This document shows, one piece after another, positions 24,742 through 33,731 of a stretch of 64,000 bases of DNA. The notes beneath the pieces are model-generated. The model was given only the letters and a program-made list of their open reading frames with translations, was not told where the DNA came from and made no database searches. Each line of letters starts with the position of its first letter. The stretch's first letter is position 1. The DNA is from Allopontixanthobacter confluentis (GTDB lineage Bacteria > Pseudomonadota > Alphaproteobacteria > Sphingomonadales > Sphingomonadaceae), in contig NZ_WTYU01000002.1 in assembly GCF_009827615.1 (NCBI RefSeq), positions 975,020 to 1,039,019 on the forward strand, in the 5' to 3' direction. The translations under genes and the position numbers were made by a program.

Positions 24742-27698
24742 CATTCAACGAAGCCAACACCGTCGAAGCCTTTATTTGTGACCGTCTTAGCGGGACGATT
24801 AGTCCGACAACTGTGGTGCCTGGCCTAGCCCGTGAGGGTAGCGCGATCTCCGGCCTAGGCTGGCATTTCGTCGGTCCCGCTAATTTGCCACGCCATCCGC
24901 AGGATACGCTGGTTGAAACCTATCTGCGCGAAGCGCTGCTGCGCTTGAACCCCGACATCGCCGCCAACCCATCGCTCGTGGACGACGTGCTCTACCGCCT
25001 CCGTGCCATAGTCATGAGCGCCCGCTCTGACGGGTTGGTAAAGGCCAATAAGGAATTCGGTGCTTGGATGCTCGGCGAACGCTCTATGCCCTTCGGTCCA
25101 AACGGCGAGCATGTCACGATCCGCCTGATCGACTTCGATGACATCGAGCAGAACAGCTTCGTCGTCACGCAGCAGTTTACCTTCCGCGCCGGTAAGACCG
25201 AAAAACGCGCCGATCTGGTCCTGCTGGTCAATGGCCTGCCACTCGTCTTGATCGAAGCGAAGACGCCGGTCCGCTCCAGCCAGAGCTGGCTCGATGCCGC
25301 GCTCCAGATCAATGAAGACTATGAAAAGAACATCCCGGAACTCTTCGTACCGAATGTCTTCTCGGTCGCCACAGAGGGGAAGGAATATCGCTACGGTTCC
25401 GTGCGTATGCCCGTCGACATCTGGGGCCCTTGGCGCATGGATGAGGATGGCCCTCAGTCCCTGGCCGAGGTCGAGAAGGCGGTCATTTCCATGCTACGTC
25501 CGGCCATGGTGCTGGATCTGCTCGCAAATTTCACTGCCTTTACCATCCAGAAGGGTAAGCATCGGATCAAGATCATCGCCCGCTACCAGCAGGTGGAAGC
25601 CGTCAACAAGATCATCGAGCGAGTTGTCGCCGGCCAGCCGCGAAAGGGCCTGATCTGGCACTTCCAGGGCTCGGGCAAGTCGCTACTCATGCTGTTTGCA
25701 TCGCAGAAACTCAGGTTGCATCCGGCACTCAAGAACCCAACGGTTGTGATTGTGGTCGACCGGATCGATCTCGACAGTCAGATCTCAGGCACATTCTATG
25801 CCGCCGACATGGCAAACCTGGTGCGGACAGATAGCCGCAAGGAGCTTAAAGAGCTGCTCGCAAAGGATGCTCGCAAGGTAGTCATCACTACCATTCACAA
25901 GTTCGCAGAGGCCGAAGGCGTCCTCAATGATCGCTCGAACATCATTGTCATGGTCGACGAGGCTCACCGGACCCAGGAAGGCGATATGGGGCGCAAGATG
26001 CGCGAGGCCTTGCCCAACGCCTTTCTCTTTGGCCTGACCGGCACTCCGATCAATCGCAGCGACAAGAACACCTTCTATGCCTTTGGCGCCGATGAGGACG
26101 AAGGCGGCTATATGAGCCGCTATGGACTCAACGATTCCATCCGGGACGGTGCAACCAAGGAGCTACATTTCGATCCACGGTTGGTCGATCTGCACATTGA
26201 TCAAGAAGCGATTGAAGAGGCCTACGCTGAACTGACGGCTTGCCTTACCGATGATGATCGCGATAGGCTTGGCAAGGAAGCGGCCAAGATGGCCATTCTG
26301 GTGAAGTCGCCTGAGCGCGTGAGCGCAATTTGCGCCGACATTGTGAAGCATTACCAGGCGAAAGTGGAGCCAAATGGGTTCGGCGCTCAGGTGGTGACCT
26401 TCGACAGGCAGAGCTGCGTGCTCTACAAGCAGGAGCTTGACCGGCTTCTTCCGCCCGAGGCGTCAGACATCGTCATGTCGGTGAACAGCGGTGAGACTGA
26501 ATATGCCCAGTTCAAGCGCGACCGGGACGCAGAGGAAAAGCTCCTCGACCGGTTCCGCGATCCCAAGGATCCGCTCAAAATCATCATTGTTACGTCGAAG
26601 CTTCTGACGGGCTTTGATGCGCCGATCCTGCAGACGATGTACCTAGACAAACCCTTGCGCGACCACACACTGCTTCAAGCCATCTGCCGGACGAACCGCC
26701 CTTACGGCGAGCAGAAGACGCACGGTTTGATTGTCGACTATCTCGGTGTCTTTGACGATGTCGCCCAGGCTCTCAATTTCGACGAGGAAAGCGCAAAGAA
26801 GGCGGTATCCAATATCGCAGAGCTGCTGTCCGTTCTGCCCGGCCAGGTTCAGAAGTGCCTTGCCTATTTCACGGGGGTCGACCGAGAATTGGAAGGGTAT
26901 GAAGGGCTGATCGCAGCTCAGGATTGTCTGCCCAACAACGACCGTCGTGATGCCTATGCGGCCGAATTCAGTGTCCTTGCCCGGATCTGGGAAGCACTGT
27001 CGCCTGATCCCGTTCTATCGGCGTTCCAGAAGGACTACCGGTGGCTTGCTCAGGTCTATGAATCGCTAAAGCCGTCAACCGGTACGGGCCGGCTTTTGTG
27101 GCACAAGCTCGGCGCTAAGACGATTGAACTCATTCATGAGCATGTCCATGTCGACACGGTGCGTGATGACCTCGACACGCTTGTTCTGGATGCCGATCTG
27201 CTCGAAGCGGTGCTGGGTACTCCCGATCCTAGCAAGAAGGGCAAGGAAATCTCGGTCAAACTGACTGCTCGCCTTCGCAAGCATGCCGGCAACCCGACCT
27301 TCAAGGCGCTAAGCCAAAGGCTCGAAGATCTCAAAGAGCGGCATCAGCAGGGACTACTTCTCAGCATTGAATTTCTGAAGGCTCTGCTCGAACTGGCCAA
27401 GGATGTGGTCAAGGCGGAGCGTGAAGCGCCTGCCGAAGAAGATCGCGACCGGGGCAAGGCGGCTCTGACCGAGCTCTTCGAGGAAGCGCAAACGGGCGAT
27501 ACACCGATCATGATCAAGCGCGTGGTCGACGATATAGATGACATCGTACGTGCAGTCAGGTTCGATGGCTGGCAGGAAACCCATGCCGGCGAGCGGGAAG
27601 TGAAGAAGGCGCTGCGGCAGACCTTGTTCAAATACAAGCTCCATCAGGATACCGACCTGTTTGACCGTGCCTACCTTTATGTCTGCCAATATTATTGA
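24738..27698 (+). CDS. hsdR: type I restriction endonuclease subunit HsdR
   Basis: A 986-residue motor and nuclease subunit. The N-terminal PD-(D/E)XK nuclease has Asp159 (RADLVLL) and Glu173/Lys175 (LIEAKTP). The helicase core has Walker A FQGSGKS (309-315), the DEAH box (407-410) and TGTPI (434-438). Later helicase motifs include VTSKLLTGFDAPIL and QAICRTNRP. The helical C-terminus contacts the methylase. All catalytic motifs are intact, so the system should restrict unmodified DNA. It is the last gene of the hsd operon and converges on the integrase gene with a 31-base gap. Confidence 0.95.
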   Translation: MTFNEANTVEAFICDRLSGTISPTTVVPGLAREGSAISGLGWHFVGPANLPRHPQDTLVETYLREALLRLNPDIAANPSLVDDVLYRLRAIVMSARSDGLVKANKEFGAWMLGERSMPFGPNGEHVTIRLIDFDDIEQNSFVVTQQFTFRAGKTEKRADLVLLVNGLPLVLIEAKTPVRSSQSWLDAALQINEDYEKNIPELFVPNVFSVATEGKEYRYGSVRMPVDIWGPWRMDEDGPQSLAEVEKAVISMLRPAMVLDLLANFTAFTIQKGKHRIKIIARYQQVEAVNKIIERVVAGQPRKGLIWHFQGSGKSLLMLFASQKLRLHPALKNPTVVIVVDRIDLDSQISGTFYAADMANLVRTDSRKELKELLAKDARKVVITTIHKFAEAEGVLNDRSNIIVMVDEAHRTQEGDMGRKMREALPNAFLFGLTGTPINRSDKNTFYAFGADEDEGGYMSRYGLNDSIRDGATKELHFDPRLVDLHIDQEAIEEAYAELTACLTDDDRDRLGKEAAKMAILVKSPERVSAICADIVKHYQAKVEPNGFGAQVVTFDRQSCVLYKQELDRLLPPEASDIVMSVNSGETEYAQFKRDRDAEEKLLDRFRDPKDPLKIIIVTSKLLTGFDAPILQTMYLDKPLRDHTLLQAICRTNRPYGEQKTHGLIVDYLGVFDDVAQALNFDEESAKKAVSNIAELLSVLPGQVQKCLAYFTGVDRELEGYEGLIAAQDCLPNNDRRDAYAAEFSVLARIWEALSPDPVLSAFQKDYRWLAQVYESLKPSTGTGRLLWHKLGAKTIELIHEHVHVDTVRDDLDTLVLDADLLEAVLGTPDPSKKGKEISVKLTARLRKHAGNPTFKALSQRLEDLKERHQQGLLLSIEFLKALLELAKDVVKAEREAPAEEDRDRGKAALTELFEEAQTGDTPIMIKRVVDDIDDIVRAVRFDGWQETHAGEREVKKALRQTLFKYKLHQDTDLFDRAYLYVCQYY

Positions 27699-27729
27699 AT
27701 CGAACGTGCGCCCCCGTAGTCGAGCTTGA

Positions 27730-29343
27730 TCACACCTTGAAGGGGGGGATCAGCTCTATTTCCCGGGAGAGCACATCAACAAATTCCCCGACGTGCTCAT
27801 AGTCACCGTGGACGTCCCCTGAAGCATGACCTGTCAGCGCCCGAGTTATCGCTGGGTCGAAGCGGTAGCGGACGGCCTGGCTGATGAAATGATGTCGCCA
27901 AGCATGGTTTGGCATAACCCCTACAATTCCGACTGAACGAACCCACTCTGCGAGCTTGGAACCAAGGCGATTCGCCTGTCGGTTGATGGCATTGTCGCTC
28001 CGCCGCTTAGCCGGATTGTAGAACAAGGGCCCATCAGAACGCTCTTCCACAAACTTAAGGAAACCTTGAGCCCGCAGGTGGCTGTGTAGGGGCACCAGTC
28101 TGGACTCCTTGTTCTTCACTGTTCCGGCCTCAGGTGTAATGCGCATTACCCAGACGCCATCTTGCTCGAATATATCCTGCTTTCTCAGCTGAGTGATTTC
28201 GTTCACTCGCGCACCCGAATAAGCCATAATCCAAGGGCACCATCTCTTCGCATTGCGGAGATCTTCTTTCTCATTTGAGGTTGGAGGCTGCAGAGAGGCT
28301 CGGAGGATTGTAAGCGCCTCCTCGCTAGTGAACCCCTTGCCCCTGGTCCGCGGTGCCTTGGGCAGCTTCACTTTTGCCACTTCCAGCATTGGATTGGCGG
28401 GGATTATCGCATCTCCCTTCGCCCAAGCAAAAACAGCGTTAACCGCGCCCAGATAACTGCCATTGATTGTCTTCGCCGAGAAGCGCTTACCCTTGTAGGT
28501 TGCATGATCCCGAAGGTGATTGCGCCAGGCCACAAGGTCATCGTGCTGCATCGCTAGGATATTATCTGTCCCTACGAAGTCGACCAAATGCTTGATATAT
28601 CGACGCCACTGCGCAACCGTCTTGAGGCTTCTACCTGGCACGGCTGCATAGCGTTCGTAAATATCAAAAATACTGATAGCAATTTTGTCAATCTGAGCGG
28701 CCTTAGCAGGTCGCTTTGCAATTAGCGGTGTCGGTACCGAATTGCCTTTCAGTCTCTCGAGGGTGCCTTCGCTCGCTGCAATTTGGGCATCATGGATGGC
28801 ACTGCAAAGTGCTACGTGTGAGGGTGAGTTCTGGTCAAGGCGAAACCCTTCCACCTCAGCTAAACTTGCCGCCTCATAACCCCATATCCCAATGATCCCC
28901 TCAATGTCGCCAACGGCCCGCATCTCTCGCCATTCGGTCAGGTCCTCGAGGGTGACCGCAGCGAGCGTTTGGGCTCTCTGCTTCTTTCGATCCGCTGGCT
29001 CAGGTAGGAGCCGAACTTCTGCATCGATCTCTAGGCCCTCGTTGACCACGTGAGATGCGAGATAAGCAATTGTTTCGGCATCGAGCTGATCGAAGGTGCC
29101 GCTGGCCCGCTTACGAGCCTGGTCGACGATCTCGCCCCACATCCGCTCTGCCTCTTCATAGCGGGCTCTTGCTACCGGATGGTTCATACTGGAGGCCTTA
29201 AGGGAAACCTTCAGTTCCTTACGGCCAGAACCAGAGGGGCTCTTGCTCGGAATGAACGGCACGAGCTCCTGTGGGAACCGTCTACGGTATGTAAGGAGGC
29301 CACTCTTTTTGTCGCGCCGAAGGTAGTCCAATTTCAGTTCCAT
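27730..29343 (-). CDS. int: tyrosine integrase, DUF6538 N-terminal type
   Basis: A 537-residue site-specific integrase. The N-terminus (LDYLRRDKKSGLLTYRRRFP) is the arm-binding DUF6538-like domain. The core-binding helical domain is around residues 215-310, and the catalytic domain has Arg379 (GARVNEIT), a lysine near 411, His480 and Arg483 (HAWRHH), His506 (LTGHA) and the nucleophile Tyr515 (GDYEHV). All catalytic residues are present. It lies next to the right attachment repeat with arm-like sites between, the usual layout for an element that integrates at a tRNA 3' end. It reads away from the boundary. Confidence 0.93.
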   Translation of the reverse strand: MELKLDYLRRDKKSGLLTYRRRFPQELVPFIPSKSPSGSGRKELKVSLKASSMNHPVARARYEEAERMWGEIVDQARKRASGTFDQLDAETIAYLASHVVNEGLEIDAEVRLLPEPADRKKQRAQTLAAVTLEDLTEWREMRAVGDIEGIIGIWGYEAASLAEVEGFRLDQNSPSHVALCSAIHDAQIAASEGTLERLKGNSVPTPLIAKRPAKAAQIDKIAISIFDIYERYAAVPGRSLKTVAQWRRYIKHLVDFVGTDNILAMQHDDLVAWRNHLRDHATYKGKRFSAKTINGSYLGAVNAVFAWAKGDAIIPANPMLEVAKVKLPKAPRTRGKGFTSEEALTILRASLQPPTSNEKEDLRNAKRWCPWIMAYSGARVNEITQLRKQDIFEQDGVWVMRITPEAGTVKNKESRLVPLHSHLRAQGFLKFVEERSDGPLFYNPAKRRSDNAINRQANRLGSKLAEWVRSVGIVGVMPNHAWRHHFISQAVRYRFDPAITRALTGHASGDVHGDYEHVGEFVDVLSREIELIPPFKV

Positions 29344-29353
29344 CTATCGATCC

Positions 29354-29372
29354 TGTGTACGAGTGTGTGTAC
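29354..29372 (+). promoter_or_regulatory. probable integrase arm-binding sites, right end
   Basis: TGTGTAC at 29354-29360 and GTGTGTAC at 29365-29372 sit 11-29 bases before the integrase start, repeating the pair found at 8695-8714 near the left end. Besides arm binding they may overlap the integrase promoter and allow self-regulation. The evidence is positional repetition only. Confidence 0.5.
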
Positions 29373-29400
29373 GACAAGAGCGTTTACAAATGGCCGAAAA

Positions 29401-29423
29401 CCTGAAACTTTTCTTATTTCAGG
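29401..29423. repeat. inverted repeat next to the right attachment site
   Basis: CCTGAAA (29401-29407) and TTTCAGG (29417-29423) are perfect 7-base inverted repeats around an AT-rich loop, 15 bases from the attachment repeat. It could be a terminator or a binding site for integrase or an excision factor. Confidence 0.4.
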
Positions 29424-29438
29424 GGCTTAGGGAGTGTA

Positions 29439-29454
29439 TGGTGCCCAGAAGAGG
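29439..29454 (-). repeat. right attachment-site repeat of the 21-kb island
   Basis: Second exact copy of TGGTGCCCAGAAGAGG (first at 8615-8630), with the integrase just inside. The minus strand to the right should show the body of the tRNA if the island had simply inserted in one tRNA gene. It does not: no GTTCGAATC-type T-loop follows. So the tRNA body must be elsewhere, probably to the right beyond another element. The remaining sequence 29455-29639 is AT-rich and shows no gene. Confidence 0.65.
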
Positions 29455-29639
29455 CATCGCACTAATGCCTTAAGATTCTGAAATTACTCATGAAATTTTC
29501 TTAGCTTCTTCAATGAGCCCGCAATTAAGCCCCCGAACGGCGACTACTGCATTGGTTTGATGCCTTTTTTGGGACTCGAAAATTCGAAAAGGCATGCGAC
29601 TCGCTGGTCGCCTCTACCGCCATTCTGGTTTGCTGAATT

Positions 29640-31577
29640 CTACTCCTCGTCCTCTTCATATGCAGCCTTGATTTCATTATATCCAAGATACTGAGCCAGC
29701 GACCAGCGTTGGGCAGCAAACTTCTTATACCGAGCTTCATTTCGGTCGTTGATCTCCCGGTAAAGCTCAAGATAGAAGTTTTTGAGACGCTTCTTGTCCT
29801 GACGTTTCTTGATAGATTTTTGGGCTGCGCTCACAGCCTCTTTAACATGCTGAAGATCGGTACCTGCCTCACCGTTTAAACCCTCGAGGTAACGAGTGCT
29901 TTTTGCTTCGAGATCATCACAATCCCCCTGAATGTTGAGCCTAAGCTCCAACAACACAAAATTCCCCAAACGCCTGCGCTCATGTTTATCGACGGGGCGA
30001 ACGTTCTGCCCCTCTTCCGCGCGGTTCCGAGTGGCCCAAAGGTGCTCGATCGAAAGATAGTCGTTCGATTTGCCCTCCTTCCGAGCTTTCAAAATTCGGT
30101 CTATTCTGATGGTCTTGTTGGGCTGCAAATGTTGCTCATAGTTCATGAGGAAATACCGCAAACCATTCCATTGATAAAAATCATCCATTTCGCCTTCGCG
30201 AAGCATGAATGAGCCTAGAAATTCGCTTTCAGGAGCGTTCCAAAAAATGAATTCTAGCAATTGGATCTCGAGCGCCTTGTCTTCCGAATCTACGCCCTCG
30301 ATTTCCGCCGATACATCCAAATTTTCAATGAGCCTGTCGTGATAATACGCTGAAGCGTACCTAAACAATTCAGCTTGGCCGCTATCGTTTCTGCTCGTCA
30401 TATTCCGAGCGATATAAACCCTGAAATTCAGGGTTTCGAGGAGCCTCAGCAAGCGCTCCAGGTTACCGTCTAGAGCGTGATTTTTCACCACAAGAGCTAA
30501 GAAAAGTGGCATTATCGAAGCTTGGCGATCTTGCCCTCTAATTTGATCGAGGACCTGAACAAGCTCGGCACTCAGGCCTTGATGCACTTGGCCGTAAAGC
30601 CGAGCGTACCAATGCGAGGCATTTTTCAGGAATTCCACAAAGCTCATAATCGCTTTAACCGCGGCGTTTCGCGAATCGTCGGTCCTAATCGCTTGATCTA
30701 GCACCAGCAATTTCTTGAGCTCGATGTAGCCATGCTGGCTATCGGTTTTACTCAACCCGAAATGGACTGCCATGCAATAACGCAAAAACGAATTCTCATC
30801 TGAGTCTGCAGTTTTGTTAGCTGCATGAAGGTAGTTCAGAATATCAGACCAGTCTGAATCGATATTCTCCCGAAGCTTAGCAGCATCTAATTTCACACTG
30901 CAGTAAATGAGATAGTTCTTGATTTTCTCAAGTTCGCTCAGGTCCTTGCCCCGATTGTTTATGACCTCAAACATCACGCCAGTCTCGGCGTCTTCCTTGG
31001 GAGCAAAAACAATGAACCCCATGTCGCTTTCTAAGGTGAGAAGGATTTTCTCAATCGCCGTCTTGCTTTTAATCCGTTTCTGAACCCATTTCCTGATTAT
31101 CTTCCAAGCTTTGACCAGCCTATCATGTGACTCAAGTCTGCTTGGCTCACTGCTTTTCGGCCGGTCATCCAAGATGACATTTTCGAAGAATCGTCGTGTA
31201 TCCGAATTCAGGGTCAGAACATGCTCAGCGGAACCAAGTTTCCCCCTTCTGATGTAAAGGCCTTCAATCCGGGACTTTTCGTTTTTGGGGAGTTCATCAA
31301 ATATGGCCTTTGCTAATATCACCAAGGTTGTGAGCCGTTGCTGTCCGTCGACGACGTTGAAACGATCAGGTCGACCTTCATGGCTCAGGACTAGCGTGCC
31401 GGTGTAATGCTTCTGAGATATTCCATCATCGATAAGGTGATCGAGATCCTGCAAAAGATCCTGAACCTGCTTTTCGTCCCAGGCATAACCTCTTTGGTAA
31501 TCCGGAATAACGAAATAATTATCAGCGAAAATCTCTGGCATCGTCAAAAGTTGAGCGCCAAAATTCTTAATTTCCAT
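29640..31577 (-). CDS. DUF262 / DUF1524 protein, GmrSD-like candidate nuclease
   Basis: A protein of about 645 residues starting at the ATG at 31577. The DUF262 domain carries the signature YQRGYAW (27-33) and DGQQRLTT (77-84), a ParB/Srx-like nucleotide-binding fold. The C-terminal part (SIEHLWATRN ... RRRLGNFVLLELRLN) corresponds to the DUF1524 HNH-type nuclease region, although its usual histidine motif is weak. The same pairing is found in GmrSD and SspE, which attack modified phage DNA. Codon use is more AT-rich than its neighbours, pointing to a separate origin. It ends a six-gene leftward row. Confidence 0.75.
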   Translation of the reverse strand: MEIKNFGAQLLTMPEIFADNYFVIPDYQRGYAWDEKQVQDLLQDLDHLIDDGISQKHYTGTLVLSHEGRPDRFNVVDGQQRLTTLVILAKAIFDELPKNEKSRIEGLYIRRGKLGSAEHVLTLNSDTRRFFENVILDDRPKSSEPSRLESHDRLVKAWKIIRKWVQKRIKSKTAIEKILLTLESDMGFIVFAPKEDAETGVMFEVINNRGKDLSELEKIKNYLIYCSVKLDAAKLRENIDSDWSDILNYLHAANKTADSDENSFLRYCMAVHFGLSKTDSQHGYIELKKLLVLDQAIRTDDSRNAAVKAIMSFVEFLKNASHWYARLYGQVHQGLSAELVQVLDQIRGQDRQASIMPLFLALVVKNHALDGNLERLLRLLETLNFRVYIARNMTSRNDSGQAELFRYASAYYHDRLIENLDVSAEIEGVDSEDKALEIQLLEFIFWNAPESEFLGSFMLREGEMDDFYQWNGLRYFLMNYEQHLQPNKTIRIDRILKARKEGKSNDYLSIEHLWATRNRAEEGQNVRPVDKHERRRLGNFVLLELRLNIQGDCDDLEAKSTRYLEGLNGEAGTDLQHVKEAVSAAQKSIKKRQDKKRLKNFYLELYREINDRNEARYKKFAAQRWSLAQYLGYNEIKAAYEEDEE

Positions 31578-31647
31578 TGTGTTGCTTTCGCTGATCAATT
31601 TCTAATGTGTGTGCTCAGTCGCTGCTATGATCGCACTGTGCAAGCGA

Positions 31648-32688
31648 TTACGTTCTTGAAGTTCCATGAGAATCTTCTCTAGAAGCGTTTGGGATGAGGG
31701 CGGGATATCGGGCTCGAAGCCAATCCATCCACTCGGTTCGCGGTTCGGTAGTCAGAAATCGGAAAGCGTCCGCGGTATTGATCGATTTGAAGCGGTCGCG
31801 AAAATTCCCCTCCAATAGAGATGCAAATACCTCAAAAACATCATCACCAAGCGCACCAAAATTGCCCTTTACTTTGTGCAAGTCAAAGTTGCCGTTCGGC
31901 GAGATGTGAAGGAGTGTTGCCCGGCTGTAAGGGCTTAATGGGTCCGTTTCTGCATGATATGCTGTCATCTGTTGTCGCAGCAGCTGATACCAAGGTTCAA
32001 GAAAGAATTCCGTCAGCTCGACGTCAAGGTCGGCACGAATGGGGCCGTGCGGCCGCTGCCAGATGTTCTGGTAGCGGGCGATCCGGGTCGGATCTCCAGC
32101 TAAAGATTTGGGATCGCGCTTCGACGCATAGCTTTCCGTGTATTTCCATTCGATCAGAAGCAGGTGAAGCTCATCGCCGATGCGATAGCGCACCGCTGCA
32201 TCAACGGATGTTGAATTGCTTCCGCGGTTCCCCTTTCCATTCTTTCCAGCTTCATTGAGATAATCGGTTTCGGGAAACCATTCGAAGGCGACGTAATGAT
32301 CCTCACCATTGCGGCGTTCGATAACTTCAGGTTGCGCACCTTCGACACCCAAAACGTGATCGATCCAGCGAGCCAGCAGGTTGGGTTGATCGACGAAGGG
32401 GAAAAGGAAATTGACGCAGCACACCTGCGACGAGGCGCCGTGATTGGCATGAGTGTGCCATCCGATCGACTGGGTATCTTTGTCAGAATAAGAGAAGCTA
32501 TCGACAATCCGTTGCCGATAGTCCGGGTGGAAATTTGCCGCCCAGCTCTCCGGCATCAATCGGACTGCCTGACCGCGATAGCCGGTAACGGCTTCATCGC
32601 AGCTCGCAAAAAACTGCTCTTGCTGACGGTACTGCTGCTTGGCGAAATGAGCCAAGGGCTTAGCGGGTTTATCGTCTTCGTTTTCCAT
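31648..32688 (-). CDS. PD-(D/E)XK nuclease, PGN_0703-like
   Basis: A 346-residue protein with a PD-(D/E)XK-type active site: Asp163 (SVDAAVRY) and Glu180/Lys182 (LLLIEWKYTES). The N-terminal region (QEQFFASCDEAVTGYRG...VRLMPESWAANFHPDYR) resembles the PGN_0703 family of putative restriction endonucleases, as I recall it. It probably cleaves DNA in the cytoplasm. The start lies 9 bases after the WYL regulator stop, so both are in the same operon. A 70-base gap separates it from the DUF262 gene downstream. Confidence 0.7.
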   Translation of the reverse strand: MENEDDKPAKPLAHFAKQQYRQQEQFFASCDEAVTGYRGQAVRLMPESWAANFHPDYRQRIVDSFSYSDKDTQSIGWHTHANHGASSQVCCVNFLFPFVDQPNLLARWIDHVLGVEGAQPEVIERRNGEDHYVAFEWFPETDYLNEAGKNGKGNRGSNSTSVDAAVRYRIGDELHLLLIEWKYTESYASKRDPKSLAGDPTRIARYQNIWQRPHGPIRADLDVELTEFFLEPWYQLLRQQMTAYHAETDPLSPYSRATLLHISPNGNFDLHKVKGNFGALGDDVFEVFASLLEGNFRDRFKSINTADAFRFLTTEPRTEWMDWLRARYPALIPNASREDSHGTSRT

Positions 32689-32697
32689 CCGGCTAAT

Positions 32698-33726
32698 CTA
32701 TGCTCCTTGTACGTCAGTTTCGGACGCATCATCTGGCGCTTTTTCAATCGCTGTTTGCGCTGCTTCTAGCTGCTCTGCCATCACGGTTTTCAGTTCATCA
32801 GGACCCTCGATGATAAGATCGCCGGCCCATGTGAAAAGATGGTTGGCGAGTTCGAGCAGCCCCCCTGAGGTAAAGGTTATCCGTATTCCGCTGTCGGCAA
32901 GTTCGGTCAGCTCTTGCTTAGGATGGAATCTCCAGGATTTTGCTCGCTCAGCAGCTTCGGGCAAAATGCGAAGACGCACTTGATGGGTTTGTTCGCGAAA
33001 CATGCCGAAACTGTCGGCCAGCCATTCATCGAGATCGAAGTTTTCCGGCGCAGCGCCAGCAACTTCCGACACCAGTGCGTTCTCAATCCGGTCGAGCCGA
33101 TAGGTCACCAATCCATAGCCACCCTTGGGAAAAGCCCCAACGAGATAGCTAACGCTGCCATGCAGAATGCCGTGCGGGATTACCCTGCGCCATACCGTCT
33201 CATCCTCACCCTCGCGCTGATAATCAAACTCAAGGCACTGGCCGGCGAAGATCGCCTGAGACGCTGCCGCCAAGGTTTCAGACGCCACCCTTGCCACGGC
33301 GCCTGGTCCAACCAGCGTCCTTTGCAAACGGGCGAGTTCGGCAAAGTCACGATCGACGCGGCGCTTTTCCATGCCGTCGAAACTGGCGCGAAGCTTCACC
33401 AGAAGCGCATCGAGCAATTCTGCCCGGGGAGACTGCGCCTTGGTCGCTGCAAGCACTTCGGCTTGAAGTGCCGCCAATTCGGCAGCGTTCGGACGGACGT
33501 AATGGCGGCGAAGCGAGTCACGGATCAGGAAGCGCTTGCGTCTGCCATCTTCGATTTCGTCGAGGTCAAAATGAAAGGCGATCGTATCGCGGGCCCGCTC
33601 GGCAGACCGGCGCTGCTGTCCAAGAACCTCCGCCATCTCGTCCAGCGTCAATCCCTCAACGCTGTCGGCAAGTGCCCTCACCAAGGTAAGGACCCGGTCG
33701 AGCGGCGCTTTGCGGCGTTCGGCCAT
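32698..33726 (-). CDS. WYL-domain transcriptional regulator
   Basis: A protein of about 342 residues starting at the ATG at 33726, with TAGGAGC just upstream; a longer frame to 33837 would overlap the preceding gene. The N-terminus is a winged helix-turn-helix (LDRVLTLVRALADSVEGLTLDEMAEVLG). The middle is a WYL domain (LEFDYQREGEDETVWRRVIPHGILHGSVSYLVGAF, region about 190-230) followed by the WCX-type C-terminus. WYL regulators bind nucleic acid ligands and often control defence genes. It sits 5 bases after the DUF2779 gene in a row of nucleases, so it is the likely controller of this operon. Confidence 0.88.
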   Translation of the reverse strand: MAERRKAPLDRVLTLVRALADSVEGLTLDEMAEVLGQQRRSAERARDTIAFHFDLDEIEDGRRKRFLIRDSLRRHYVRPNAAELAALQAEVLAATKAQSPRAELLDALLVKLRASFDGMEKRRVDRDFAELARLQRTLVGPGAVARVASETLAAASQAIFAGQCLEFDYQREGEDETVWRRVIPHGILHGSVSYLVGAFPKGGYGLVTYRLDRIENALVSEVAGAAPENFDLDEWLADSFGMFREQTHQVRLRILPEAAERAKSWRFHPKQELTELADSGIRITFTSGGLLELANHLFTWAGDLIIEGPDELKTVMAEQLEAAQTAIEKAPDDASETDVQGA

Positions 33727-33731
33727 TGCTC

